Assembly: GCA_947473445.1 (NCBI GenBank)
Contig: CANJEU010000052.1
Span: 1-9,740, forward strand
Length of the DNA: 9,740 nucleotides
Source: Fidelibacterota bacterium
Lineage (GTDB): Bacteria; Pseudomonadota; Alphaproteobacteria; Rhodospirillales; Rhodospirillaceae
Reading direction: 5' to 3'
Each line of letters opens with the position of its first letter. Position 1 is the first letter of the stretch. Of this stretch, positions 1-7,225 are shown in pieces. The notes under the pieces were generated by a model. The model had not been told where the DNA came from. It saw nothing but the letters and a program-made list of their open reading frames with translations, and ran no database searches. The position numbers were made by a program, and so were the translations under genes.

Positions 1-171
1 CAGAGGGCTATCGTCGACGCGGCCCACGCCGTGACAGCGCGCGCAGAAAGTTTGCGCGATGTCCCGGCCCGCCTCGATCAGCTTGTCATCCCCGGTCCCC
101 GCCGCGTGCGCGTCGGCCGATGCCATCAAGGCGACAATGAATAAAGCGAGAACGCGGTATTTAAACGGCAT
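1..171 (-). CDS. Cytochrome c, N-terminal part (cut by window edge)
   Basis: This is the first 57 codons of a small exported class I c-type cytochrome; the rest lies beyond the left edge. The protein opens MPFKYRVLALFIVALM, a typical Sec signal peptide, with likely cleavage after AHA near residue 23. A haem attachment motif C-A-R-C-H follows at residues 43-47 (Cys43, Cys46, His47), so the mature protein should carry covalent haem in the periplasm and pass electrons. The axial Met would be in the missing part. The ATG at 171 is preceded by AGG about six bases upstream. The gene is divergent from the SulP transporter gene, and a perfect FNR/FixK box is centred about 70 bases upstream of the start, which suggests induction at low oxygen. 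The partner oxidase or donor cannot be told from this fragment. Confidence 0.88.
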   Translation of the reverse strand, partial: MPFKYRVLALFIVALMASADAHAAGTGDDKLIEAGRDIAQTFCARCHGVGRVDDSPL

Positions 172-234
172 GAGAGCCTATTCAACATAAAGATTGGTCT
201 TCAGCAGTCTTGAAAGAAAATGGACTCTGCCGCG

Positions 235-248
235 TTGATCCGCATCAA
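235..248. promoter_or_regulatory. FNR/FixK-type box 1, TTGAT-CCGC-ATCAA
   Basis: A perfect match to the FNR/FixK/Anr consensus TTGAT-N4-ATCAA. It lies in the divergent region between the cytochrome c gene and the SulP gene. Its centre (241.5) is about 70 bases upstream of the cytochrome ATG. A class II activation position at -41.5 would place the transcript start near 200 with a leader of about 29 bases. No strong -10 hexamer is obvious there, as is common for activator-dependent promoters. Confidence 0.85.
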
Positions 249-284
249 CGCAGGGCGCGTATCTGCCCCGCGCCGTGGCAGGAG

Positions 285-298
285 TTGACCGCAATCAA
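285..298. promoter_or_regulatory. FNR/FixK-type box 2, TTGAC-CGCA-ATCAA
   Basis: Matches TTGAT-N4-ATCAA with one change (C for T at position 5). It is the box nearer the SulP gene; its centre (291.5) is about 73-76 bases upstream of that gene's start codons. Two promoter readings are possible: a class II site with transcription starting near 333, or a class I site about -61 from a start near 352, using TAGCAT at 340-345 as the -10. Centre-to-centre distance to box 1 is 50 bases. Confidence 0.75.
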
Positions 299-366
299 CG
301 CTTTTCGGGCTATGATCACGAAGTGTTCTGTATTTGTTTTAGCATAACCATGATCGAAACTGAGTG

Positions 367-1647
367 ATGACCGACGGCTCGTCGACCGCCAACCTCTACC
401 GCCCGAAGTTACTCACGACTTTGCGGGAGGGTTATCATGTCGATGACTTCCGGCGTGACATTCTGGCCGCCGTCACCGTGGCGATTGTCGCCCTACCTCT
501 TTCCATGGCCATTGCGGTTGCATCTGGTGTTTCGCCGGAACGGGGCCTCTACACTGCGATCATAGGCGGCGCGCTTGTCTCGGCGCTCGGCGGAAGCCGC
601 TTCCAGATCGGCGGGCCCGCGGGCGCTTACATCGTGCTTGTGGCCTCAACCGTCCACCGGTTTGGTATCGATGGCCTTCTTGTAACCGTGATGATGTCCG
701 GCGCGCTGCTCACGCTCCTCGGTCTGATGCGCGTGGGCGCGTTGATCAGACATATTCCCCATGCCGTGACGGTCGGATTCACCAGCGGAATCGCCGTCAC
801 CATCTTCGCCAGCCAGATCAAGGATCTTGGCGGATTTACGTTGACGCCCGATCCCGGGGGATCCGTTCTCCACACGGTCGCCGCGTTATGGGGTGCGGGC
901 CGAACGATCTCCCTCGCGGCCCTAAGCATTGGTCTCGGCACGGCCGCCGTTATTTTCGCGCTGAGACGTTATCGCCCGAACTGGCCCGGTATGTTAATCG
1001 CCGTGATCCTTGCATCGGCCGTCGCGGCCGGATTGTATCTGCCCGTCGAGACCATTGGGGGACGCTTCGGCGCATTGTCGGGCGCCGTTCCGATCCCTGC
1101 GATCCCGGCCATCACCTGGAGCTTGCTCTGGGACGTGCTGCCGAGCGCGCTCAGCTTTACTTTGCTGGGCGGCGTGGAAAGCCTTCTCTCGGCCAAAGTC
1201 GCCGATACCATGACTGGGCGAAAACATCGCTCCAACATGGAACTAGTCGCCCAAGGCCTTGCCAATATCGCCTCGGCGCTTTTTGGCGGCATATGCGTGA
1301 CGGGAACCATCGCGCGCACCGCCACCAACATCCGGGCGCGCGCGCGAAGCCCATTTGCGGGCATCATGCATTCCGGATTTCTGCTTCTGTTCCTTGTCAT
1401 TGCCGCGCCCCTTGCAGGGTATATCCCCATGCCCGCGCTTGCCGGCCTGCTTCTGGTGGTGTGTTGGAACATGGCCGAGAAGCGGGAATTTGCGCGTTTG
1501 ATGAGCAGAGGAAGCGACGCGCTGGTTTTACTCACGACCTTCTGTCTGACTTTGCTTGAGGACCTGACCATCGGAATCATCGCGGGATGCTGTGTGGCGG
1601 CGGCCTTGGCGGTTGTGAAACGGCCTGTCTCGGAAGAAGGCGACTAG
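367..1647 (+). CDS. SulP (SLC26-like) inorganic anion transporter without STAS domain
   Basis: A multispanning inner-membrane protein of 426 residues in the SulP/SLC26 family, which carries sulfate, bicarbonate or other anions. Family signatures are clear: the first membrane segment and the G-V-S-P-E-R-G-L-Y-T stretch at residues 30-68, then a G-G-S-R-F-Q-I-G-G-P-A-G-A-Y motif at 75-88. Hydrophobic segments continue to about residue 416. Typical members have 550-600 residues with a cytoplasmic STAS domain. This one stops at V-K-R-P-V-S-E-E-G-D just after the last segment, so the STAS domain is absent rather than broken off. Start: ATG at 367, with a GTG directly before it at 364; neither has a strong ribosome binding site. 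The gene ends tail to tail with the YihY gene, sharing 4 bases. An FNR/FixK box lies upstream. The substrate cannot be assigned from sequence. Confidence 0.9.
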   Translation: MTDGSSTANLYRPKLLTTLREGYHVDDFRRDILAAVTVAIVALPLSMAIAVASGVSPERGLYTAIIGGALVSALGGSRFQIGGPAGAYIVLVASTVHRFGIDGLLVTVMMSGALLTLLGLMRVGALIRHIPHAVTVGFTSGIAVTIFASQIKDLGGFTLTPDPGGSVLHTVAALWGAGRTISLAALSIGLGTAAVIFALRRYRPNWPGMLIAVILASAVAAGLYLPVETIGGRFGALSGAVPIPAIPAITWSLLWDVLPSALSFTLLGGVESLLSAKVADTMTGRKHRSNMELVAQGLANIASALFGGICVTGTIARTATNIRARARSPFAGIMHSGFLLLFLVIAAPLAGYIPMPALAGLLLVVCWNMAEKREFARLMSRGSDALVLLTTFCLTLLEDLTIGIIAGCCVAAALAVVKRPVSEEGD

Positions 1648-2579
1648 GCGAAAACGCTTGATGATCGCCGCCGCGCGCGGGCACGGCTTCGCAGGCCGCG
1701 TTCGTATTCGGCGATGACCTGAGCGTCGGCCAGCAACACAATCGCGCCAAATTCCGCGCTCAACAAAACGCCCACCGACGTTGCCAGCGTGCTGTAGACC
1801 ACTTGAATCTGCGACACTGTGGCGTAGTACCAACCAAGGACATGGCGTGTAACCTCCCACAGAACAGTTGCCGCCACGCCGCCCAGGAGAGCATGCCGCA
1901 CGGACAGCTGTCCGACGGGCATCACAAGATAAATCGCCGACAGGAGCAGCGCTTCCCCGACAACGCCGACGCCATACAGCAGCGCTGTGGCGACCGGGTT
2001 GAGCGAATGGGCATGGCCCAGCAGCGTAATGTTCCCCGCGCCCACGGCCTGCAAGAGGCCGGAGACGACCGTGACGACGATCAAGCCGGTCGTCAGAAAC
2101 AAGATGAACAGATACGGCATCACCGCCGAAACCAGGAAGTGTCGGCGCCTGATAGAAACGCGGTGGTAGAAAATCACCGACATGGCGTTTTCCAGCGCCG
2201 TGAATGCGAGCGAGCTGAAAAACAGCATAGTTAGCACCAGGACCGTGCCGACCGTCGTTCCATGGAGCAAGAACGGGCGCAATCCTTCGACCAGGGCTGC
2301 GGACTGACCGGGCATGATGAACTCAAGATATTCCCCGAGAACGACGAGCACGCGTTCAGCAGGGAACAGCCGCGTCACCAGCATCGCGGTCAGGATCAAC
2401 AAAGGGATTAGCGACAGCATCGCGTAGTAAGCCACCGCTCCCGCGAGCAGCAGGCCTTGATTGGCGCGAAACCGGCTCACGACACGCAGCAGAAATGCGG
2501 CCGTATAGCGCAGGATGCGCGTTTTGCGGCGCCACGGCTGAAAGTGTTTAAGCTCCCGGCGCGCGTTCGCCTGCGACAT
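1644..2579 (-). CDS. YihY/BrkB-family inner-membrane protein
   Basis: A 311-residue membrane protein of the YihY/virulence factor BrkB family (formerly mis-annotated as ribonuclease BN); the molecular function of the family is not firmly known. About six hydrophobic segments are visible near residues 45-69, 108-127, 149-174, 195-219, 229-250 and 262-286. The family's A-G-A-V-A-Y-Y-A-M-L-S-L-I-P-L segment is at 46-60. The N-terminus is basic and the C-terminal tail after residue 294 is rich in Arg, consistent with cytoplasmic ends. The ATG at 2579 overlaps the TGA of the upstream cytochrome gene (TGATG), indicating translational coupling; a TTG just before it is a less likely start. Pairing with a lipoprotein cytochrome c in one operon is unexpected for this family. 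The stop overlaps the SulP stop (CTAG at 1644-1647), so no terminator fits between them. Confidence 0.9.
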   Translation of the reverse strand: MSQANARRELKHFQPWRRKTRILRYTAAFLLRVVSRFRANQGLLLAGAVAYYAMLSLIPLLILTAMLVTRLFPAERVLVVLGEYLEFIMPGQSAALVEGLRPFLLHGTTVGTVLVLTMLFFSSLAFTALENAMSVIFYHRVSIRRRHFLVSAVMPYLFILFLTTGLIVVTVVSGLLQAVGAGNITLLGHAHSLNPVATALLYGVGVVGEALLLSAIYLVMPVGQLSVRHALLGGVAATVLWEVTRHVLGWYYATVSQIQVVYSTLATSVGVLLSAEFGAIVLLADAQVIAEYERGLRSRARARRRSSSVFA

Positions 2580-3022
2580 CAAACGCCGTTGGACTCAGGC
2601 TTATTCCCGCGACGCAGGCTGAGGATATAGGCGATGACGTTGCGCCTGTCCTCGGGCGTGATAATGAGGTTCGGCATCCGCGCGTGAGGTGTCGTGAGAA
2701 AGACTGTCAATCCGGTGCCCGTGGTCGTCTTCGCGTTGGCGACGGCATAGAAGTCCGGCGCGCCGAAGGTTCCAAGAATCCGGAAATGCCGCGCCGTCAC
2801 GTTATGACATTGCGCGCAGGCGGCCGAAGCATAAGCCTGGCCCGCTGCCGCATCGCCTTCTACGGCTTCGGGCGCGCTTTGGGCCGTAGCGCATCCGGCG
2901 ACGACAAGCCCGGAGACCAGCGCCGCCGCGATCAAGGCGATATGGGCCTCGCGCGCAAACACGTGCCGAAGGCGCCCGATATTCGTGTGGGCGCGCTGCT
3001 GCAGCTCAATCATCGCGGTCAT
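2579..3022 (-). CDS. Small cytochrome c, predicted lipoprotein
   Basis: A 147-residue single-haem cytochrome c. A basic N-terminus is followed by a hydrophobic segment (about residues 28-43) ending in V-A-G-C, a good lipobox with Cys44, so the protein is probably lipid-anchored and faces the periplasm. The haem motif C-A-Q-C-H is at 69-73 (Cys69, Cys72, His73) and the likely sixth ligand is Met116 in H-A-R-M-P-N. The C-terminal helix A-Y-I-L-S-L-R is typical of class I cytochromes. The ATG at 3022 is chosen because GGAGG lies five bases upstream. An earlier in-frame ATG at 3079 lies on the edge of an FNR/FixK box and would be upstream of the predicted transcript start. The gene is coupled to the YihY gene. 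Role: probably periplasmic electron transfer at low oxygen; the partner is unknown. Confidence 0.9.
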   Translation of the reverse strand: MTAMIELQQRAHTNIGRLRHVFAREAHIALIAAALVSGLVVAGCATAQSAPEAVEGDAAAGQAYASAACAQCHNVTARHFRILGTFGAPDFYAVANAKTTTGTGLTVFLTTPHARMPNLIITPEDRRNVIAYILSLRRGNKPESNGV

Positions 3023-3078
3023 TGACGCCTCCAGTGTTTTGCATGCTGGCACGGTAGTGGGTGGTTGCCTCGCTGCCA

Positions 3079-3092
3079 TTGACGCCCATCAA
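3079..3092. promoter_or_regulatory. FNR/FixK-type box 3, TTGAC-GCCC-ATCAA
   Basis: One mismatch to the TTGAT-N4-ATCAA consensus; read on the minus strand it is TTGAT-GGGC-GTCAA. It lies between the RNase gene stop and the lipoprotein cytochrome gene, and can serve only the cytochrome/YihY operon. Its centre (3085.5) at -41.5 predicts transcription from about 3044. TACCGT, at 3056-3051 on the minus strand, is correctly placed as a -10 element. This leaves a leader of about 22 bases that contains the GGAGG ribosome binding site. Confidence 0.78.
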
Positions 3093-3128
3093 GCGCAGTG
3101 CGCGACGCGGACGGCGGCGATGTGGCGC

Positions 3129-4718
3129 CTAGGCCGAACCCAGGGCCCCGCGAACCCGGTTGAGGATCTTCTGGCGGAACCGATCGTCCTTTGCTTCATC
3201 CAACTCGCGGCGGAGCGCAATGACGGTATCGGCATACATATTGTGCCAGTCCGCATTCGCCGTCGCCGCAACATCGACCGTCGCGCGCACGCGTTCGGTC
3301 TTTGCGCCCTTGGGCGTTAAGCGAACGGTTTCGCCCATTTGCGGCAAATGCAGCCGATCGGCCGGGATTCCAACCGTTTCAAGGGCTCCGGCGAGCGCGA
3401 TACGCGCGCCTTCCTCGCCGTGAACAATAAAGACGTCCTTGGCGACCGGCATACGGGCTTTAACCCAGGCGATCAGGCCGGCCTGATCGGCATGCCCGGA
3501 ATAATCATCCAAGAGGCGGATGCGCGCGTTCACCGCGATTTCCTCCCCGTGAATACGAATCATCGGGACACCTTGGGACAACAGGCGGCCTGTTGTACCG
3601 GGCGCCTGGTAGCCCACCAGCAGGACACTGGTCTTCGGATCGCTCAGATGGTTTTTGAGATGATGTCGGATTCGTCCGGCGTCACACATGCCGCTTCCGG
3701 CGATGATGATCGCTCCGCTATGCAGGCGCCCGAGCTTGCGGCTGACATCCGCGTCTTCGATGTAGCGCAGGTTTGGCCGGTCGAAAGGCGCGGAAACGGA
3801 AAGCTCTTTGTTCAAGCGCAGATACTTGGCAAAGACGCTTGTCGCTTTGATCGCAAGGGGAGAGTCAACGAACACCGGCACCGTTGTCAACGCGCCGGAA
3901 TCGAATAAATGATCGAGGTCGAAGAGAAGCTGCTGCGTCCTTTCGACCGCGAATGCCGGGATGAGAATTATCCCGCCCGCGTCGAGGCCTGCTTTGATCT
4001 CTTTTCGTAGCGCGGCGCGCCGCTGCGCAAGCGTCCGCCGCGTCCGCGGCCTATCGCCGTAAGTTGATTCAACAATAAGATAATCGACGCCCACCGGCGC
4101 GTTTGCCGGCTTTTGCAGCATATTATCCCCTGTTCCGAGATCGCCGGAAAACAGAAGCCGCAGGACTTCGCCATCGTCTTTCTTCGAGTCTTTAACTTCA
4201 AGCTCGATCGACGCCGAGCCAAGGATATGCCCCGCATCCCAGAAGCGCGCGCGCATCCCCGGGGCGACGTCGAACCACTTGTCCATCGCGCGCGATGTCA
4301 CATGCTTTGCGCACGCGTCCCCATTGCTTCGCGTATAAATCGGCTCGACTTCGGTACGGCCGCGCTGGCGGTTCCGGCGGTTGAGGCGTAGAACTTCGGT
4401 TTCCTGAACGTAGCCTGAATCGGGCAATACATATGCCAGGAGGTCCGCGGTTGGACGCGTCGTGATGACGGGCGCCGTGAATCCGGCATTCATCAGCTTC
4501 GGCGCGAGGCCGCAATGATCGATATGCGCATGCGTCAGGAGCACGGCGTCGATGGTGTCGATCGCGAACGGAAAGGCCCCGTAGTTGAGTTCCTTGATCG
4601 ATTTTGTACCTTGGAACATTCCGCAATCGATCAGGATTGCTGCCCGCTCCGTGCGGACCTCGAAGCACGAACCTGTGACGATGCCGCAGGCCCCGTGAAA
4701 AGTGACTTTCACGCTCAC
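3129..4718 (-). CDS. MBL-fold beta-CASP ribonuclease homologue (RMMBL type)
   Basis: A 529-residue member of the metallo-beta-lactamase/beta-CASP nucleases (CPSF73/YSH1-like, COG1236-type), which cut RNA with two zinc ions. Metal and catalytic motifs are complete: T-H-A-H-I-D-H-C-G at 62-70, His164 in D-A-G-H-I-L-G-S-A-S, Asp193 in S-G-D-L-G, and His409 (Y-S-G-H-A-D-Q-A). I-V-H-G-E near 431-435 belongs to the RMMBL region. The beta-CASP insert lies between, with G-S-G-M-C-D-A-G-R-I-R-H-H-L at 341-354. The C-terminal 50-60 residues are an extra helical, charged tail. GTG at 4718 is chosen because it forms a GTGA overlap with the PRPP synthetase stop and starts just before K-V-T-F-H-G-A, the usual fold start. 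A longer reading frame to 4886 only shadows the upstream gene. It is the last gene of a three-gene operon. RNase activity is inferred from family. Confidence 0.9.
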   Translation of the reverse strand: MSVKVTFHGACGIVTGSCFEVRTERAAILIDCGMFQGTKSIKELNYGAFPFAIDTIDAVLLTHAHIDHCGLAPKLMNAGFTAPVITTRPTADLLAYVLPDSGYVQETEVLRLNRRNRQRGRTEVEPIYTRSNGDACAKHVTSRAMDKWFDVAPGMRARFWDAGHILGSASIELEVKDSKKDDGEVLRLLFSGDLGTGDNMLQKPANAPVGVDYLIVESTYGDRPRTRRTLAQRRAALRKEIKAGLDAGGIILIPAFAVERTQQLLFDLDHLFDSGALTTVPVFVDSPLAIKATSVFAKYLRLNKELSVSAPFDRPNLRYIEDADVSRKLGRLHSGAIIIAGSGMCDAGRIRHHLKNHLSDPKTSVLLVGYQAPGTTGRLLSQGVPMIRIHGEEIAVNARIRLLDDYSGHADQAGLIAWVKARMPVAKDVFIVHGEEGARIALAGALETVGIPADRLHLPQMGETVRLTPKGAKTERVRATVDVAATANADWHNMYADTVIALRRELDEAKDDRFRQKILNRVRGALGSA

Positions 4719-5656
4719 GTGCCGACGCCAATTCCAGTGGAAATAAGATCGACGACCGAGATCGCGTTGCTCGTGTGAGGAACACAGCTCAACGATTTTA
4801 TTCTCGATACGCCGGCTCTTTGCATCACGACCGCGGCACGCTGATTGAACAGCGCATGCACGGCGTAGACGGTAATCGGCGCGCATTTTGCGGCTTTCAG
4901 AGCCTTTGCCAGCGTGGCAACAGTCCCGCCCGAGCTGATGATATCGTCGACAATGACGATTGGGTGCCCCTCGATTTCAAGGTCGGGCGGCAACTCGATA
5001 CGGACTTCATTATCCCCGAGGCGCCGTTTCGCGGCGACGAACCACGTCAGGCCAAGGTCAGCCACAACATCCCGGACCAGATCTGTAGACTCTTCATCCG
5101 GCCCGACCACGATCGTTGACGGCTGCGCCGACAGCCGCAAGTCGGCCGCGATAGCATGGCCCGCGCGTAGCGTCAGGGCCGGCGTCTCCCCAAAGACAGC
5201 CGCGAGCGAATGGGTGCGATGCAAATGCGGCTGAACAGTCACAATGCCGTCGAAGTGGGTCGCAAGCAGTTCGCCGATCAACGTCTGGCTGATCGCCTGG
5301 CCGGGCTGGAACGCACGGTCTTGGCGCATGTAAGGCAGATATGGCGCAATGAGGATGAGTTTCGCCGCGCCGCTCGTACGAAGCGCGGACGCAGCCTGGA
5401 GCAGCTCGAACAGCTTTTGGTTCGGCGTATCGAGTGATCGATAGAGCGCCACCACCCCGCCTCTTGTCCGCGGGTTCGGCACCGCGGTAACGAGGGTTTC
5501 GCCGTCTGGAAACGCGTGAACGTCAACCTGATCTATCGCTGCACCGCATCGTGCGGCCAACTCTTGGCCCTGATTCCAGCTGTCGGCAAACGTATAGACG
5601 ACATCGGGAATCCACGCCGTGGAACGGTCAGTTGATAACATAGCCATTGGCGTCAT
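4715..5656 (-). CDS. Ribose-phosphate pyrophosphokinase (PRPP synthetase) homologue
   Basis: A cytoplasmic enzyme of 313 residues, close to the usual 310-320, expected to make PRPP from ribose 5-phosphate and ATP. Visible motifs are F-P-D-G-E at 49-53, P-Y-L-P-Y-M-R-Q-D-R at 105-114 (ATP site), H-L-H-R-T-H at 144-149 (Mg/ATP), V-G-P-D-E-E-S at 184-190, K-R-R at 210-212 on the catalytic flexible loop, and the PRPP loop V-I-V-D-D-I-I-S-S-G-G-T at 234-245. The loop has S-S-G-G-T where common bacterial enzymes have D-T-G-G-T, resembling archaeal-type enzymes as I recall them. The ATG at 5656 has GGAG seven bases upstream; ATGs at 5674, 5647 and 5641 are alternatives. It overlaps the phosphorylase gene by 29 bases and the RNase gene by 4, so the three are co-translated. 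It is likely not the housekeeping prs, given the operon partners and the putative oxygen-linked operator. Confidence 0.92.
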   Translation of the reverse strand: MTPMAMLSTDRSTAWIPDVVYTFADSWNQGQELAARCGAAIDQVDVHAFPDGETLVTAVPNPRTRGGVVALYRSLDTPNQKLFELLQAASALRTSGAAKLILIAPYLPYMRQDRAFQPGQAISQTLIGELLATHFDGIVTVQPHLHRTHSLAAVFGETPALTLRAGHAIAADLRLSAQPSTIVVGPDEESTDLVRDVVADLGLTWFVAAKRRLGDNEVRIELPPDLEIEGHPIVIVDDIISSGGTVATLAKALKAAKCAPITVYAVHALFNQRAAVVMQRAGVSRIKSLSCVPHTSNAISVVDLISTGIGVGT

Positions 5657-7169
5657 CTGCCATCTCCGTTGCAAACATAAAGTCCGTGTCTACGGCGGCG
5701 TGGATCCGATACAGGGGCTCGCCCGCTCGAACCGACGCTCCGGTTTTTTTCAGAAGGTCGACGCCGGCGCCCTGGGATGTCGGAGCCCCCGCGAGGCGCG
5801 CGATGCGGCCGATCCGGGCACAATCTATGCCGATGACCTGGCCGGCGGTACGCGCGCACACATCAGCAACATGAGTGCCCAGCACGACCTGCCGGGGCGG
5901 CGGGCCTTGGGCCGCCATGATTCTTTCCATCGTTGCCAACGCCGCACCGTTCTCGAGCGTGCGGCGGGCCAGAGCAAGTCCCGTCCCTCCCTTGAGGCTC
6001 GGATCAAACTCAAGGATGGCTCCCGCCAGCTGAAGGGCGCGCTCACGCAGGTCCGTGGGCGCCTCCGCCTCGTTGCGAAGTACAGCCATCACGTCGCGCG
6101 CTTCCAACATAGGTCCAATTCCGCGCCCAATGGGCTGCGCGCCGTCCGTCACGGCGATGCTGACTTCGATCCCCATGGCTCGTCCGACAAATTGGAACAG
6201 CTTGCTCAGGCGCGCGGCTTCCTGCACCGAACGCACCTTCGCCGTCGGGCCGACGGGGATATCGACCAGGAGATGCGTAGAGCCGGCGGCAGCTTTCTTC
6301 GACATGATCGACGCCACCATCTGTTCGGGCGTATCGATGCCTAACGGACGTTCCACCGAAATCAAAACGTCGTCGGCCGGCGACAGGTTGACGTGGCCGC
6401 CCCAGACGAGACACCCCTTGTTAGCGCCGACAATTTTTTTCATTTGCGCCAGATCGACGTCGACGTTCGCCAGCACTTCCATCGTGTCCGCCGTACCGGC
6501 CGGCGATGTAATGGCGCGCGAGGAGGTTTTAGGAATTGGAAGGCCGCAAGCTGCAACGATCGGCACAACAATCATTGACGTTCGGTTGCCGGGGATCCCG
6601 CCCACACAATGCTTGTCCATAACTTGCGCGAAGTTGCAAGGTGGCCCATTCCACTGGATGCGTGTTCCGACGTCGGCCATGGCTTGAGTAAGGGCCAGCA
6701 CTTCTTCCCCGGTAAGGAAAGCCGCGCTCGCCACAAGAAATGCCGTGATCTCGGTTTTCGAGTAGCGATGCGCGGCGATGTCGGAGATTATTTCTTTGAT
6801 TTGCGCGGCATCGAGAGGTTCGCCTCTGATCTTGCTGCGCACAAACTCCATGCTGTGCGGCGGGCGCGACAGCTTGATCATGACCTCGCTCCCCTCGGCC
6901 AGACCTAAGGCGGCGAATGCGGCGGTCGACAGTCCCAAGGTGGACGGATCGACGAGGTCGCCATTCTCGACGACGTTGACCGATGCGACAATCCGCTGGC
7001 CGCTCGCGCCGTAAATCTCGATTTTATTGATGTTTACGAAGGACTCAGGCTTGTACGAACGGCAAGCCGCGCTCAGAAACGCAACATACTCCCCATATGT
7101 GTGCAGACCGATGCGTTTAAGGCGCAAGGTGGGGTTGGCGTCGTCTGCGGTACCTGGGCGTGATGTCAC
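5628..7169 (-). CDS. Type-2 thymidine phosphorylase / AMP phosphorylase family enzyme
   Basis: A long phosphorylase of the DeoA/TrpD-fold group (about 513 residues from GTG 7169; 523 from ATG 7199). It has the extra N-terminal domain of about 85-100 residues seen in archaeal AMP phosphorylases and bacterial 'putative thymidine phosphorylase' proteins, but not in classic 440-residue DeoA. Numbered from the ATG, signatures are M-D-K-H-C-V-G-G-I-P-G-N-R-T-S at 194-208 (phosphate site) and K-T-S-S-R-A-I-T-S-P-A-G-T-A-D-T at 224-239, followed by glycine-rich C-terminal segments. The reaction is phosphorolysis of a nucleoside or NMP to free base plus ribose 1-phosphate or ribose 1,5-bisphosphate; substrate is not decided by sequence alone. 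GTG is preferred because AGGGA lies five bases upstream and the FNR/FixK box is then 63 bases away. From ATG 7199 the box centre would be only 34 bases away. First gene of the operon with PRPP synthetase and RNase. Confidence 0.9.
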   Translation of the reverse strand: MTSRPGTADDANPTLRLKRIGLHTYGEYVAFLSAACRSYKPESFVNINKIEIYGASGQRIVASVNVVENGDLVDPSTLGLSTAAFAALGLAEGSEVMIKLSRPPHSMEFVRSKIRGEPLDAAQIKEIISDIAAHRYSKTEITAFLVASAAFLTGEEVLALTQAMADVGTRIQWNGPPCNFAQVMDKHCVGGIPGNRTSMIVVPIVAACGLPIPKTSSRAITSPAGTADTMEVLANVDVDLAQMKKIVGANKGCLVWGGHVNLSPADDVLISVERPLGIDTPEQMVASIMSKKAAAGSTHLLVDIPVGPTAKVRSVQEAARLSKLFQFVGRAMGIEVSIAVTDGAQPIGRGIGPMLEARDVMAVLRNEAEAPTDLRERALQLAGAILEFDPSLKGGTGLALARRTLENGAALATMERIMAAQGPPPRQVVLGTHVADVCARTAGQVIGIDCARIGRIARLAGAPTSQGAGVDLLKKTGASVRAGEPLYRIHAAVDTDFMFATEMADDANGYVIN

Positions 7170-7225
7170 GGAGTTCCCTGTCGAACTGTCGCTCCGCATT
7201 TAATCCGGCCTGCAACCCCGGCACG

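Noticed and set aside
350..367. Five-codon mini-frame ATG ATC GAA ACT GAG TGA ending on the SulP start
   Set aside because: It could be a coupling leader, but it has no ribosome binding site and such a short frame is easily due to chance.
969..1580. A long minus-strand open frame of about 200 codons inside the SulP gene
   Set aside because: It lies wholly opposite a well conserved membrane protein gene, and its product is Arg- and Pro-rich with no domain; this is a GC-rich shadow frame.
3093..3128. Gap after the RNase gene, GCGC-AGT-GCGC as a terminator
   Set aside because: Only a four-base stem without a T run; I see no convincing terminator there.
4719..4886. N-terminal extension of the RNase gene up to an ATG at 4886
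   Set aside because: It overlaps the PRPP synthetase coding region in another frame, is rich in Arg and Cys, and precedes the normal fold start; the GTGA overlap start at 4718 is far more natural.
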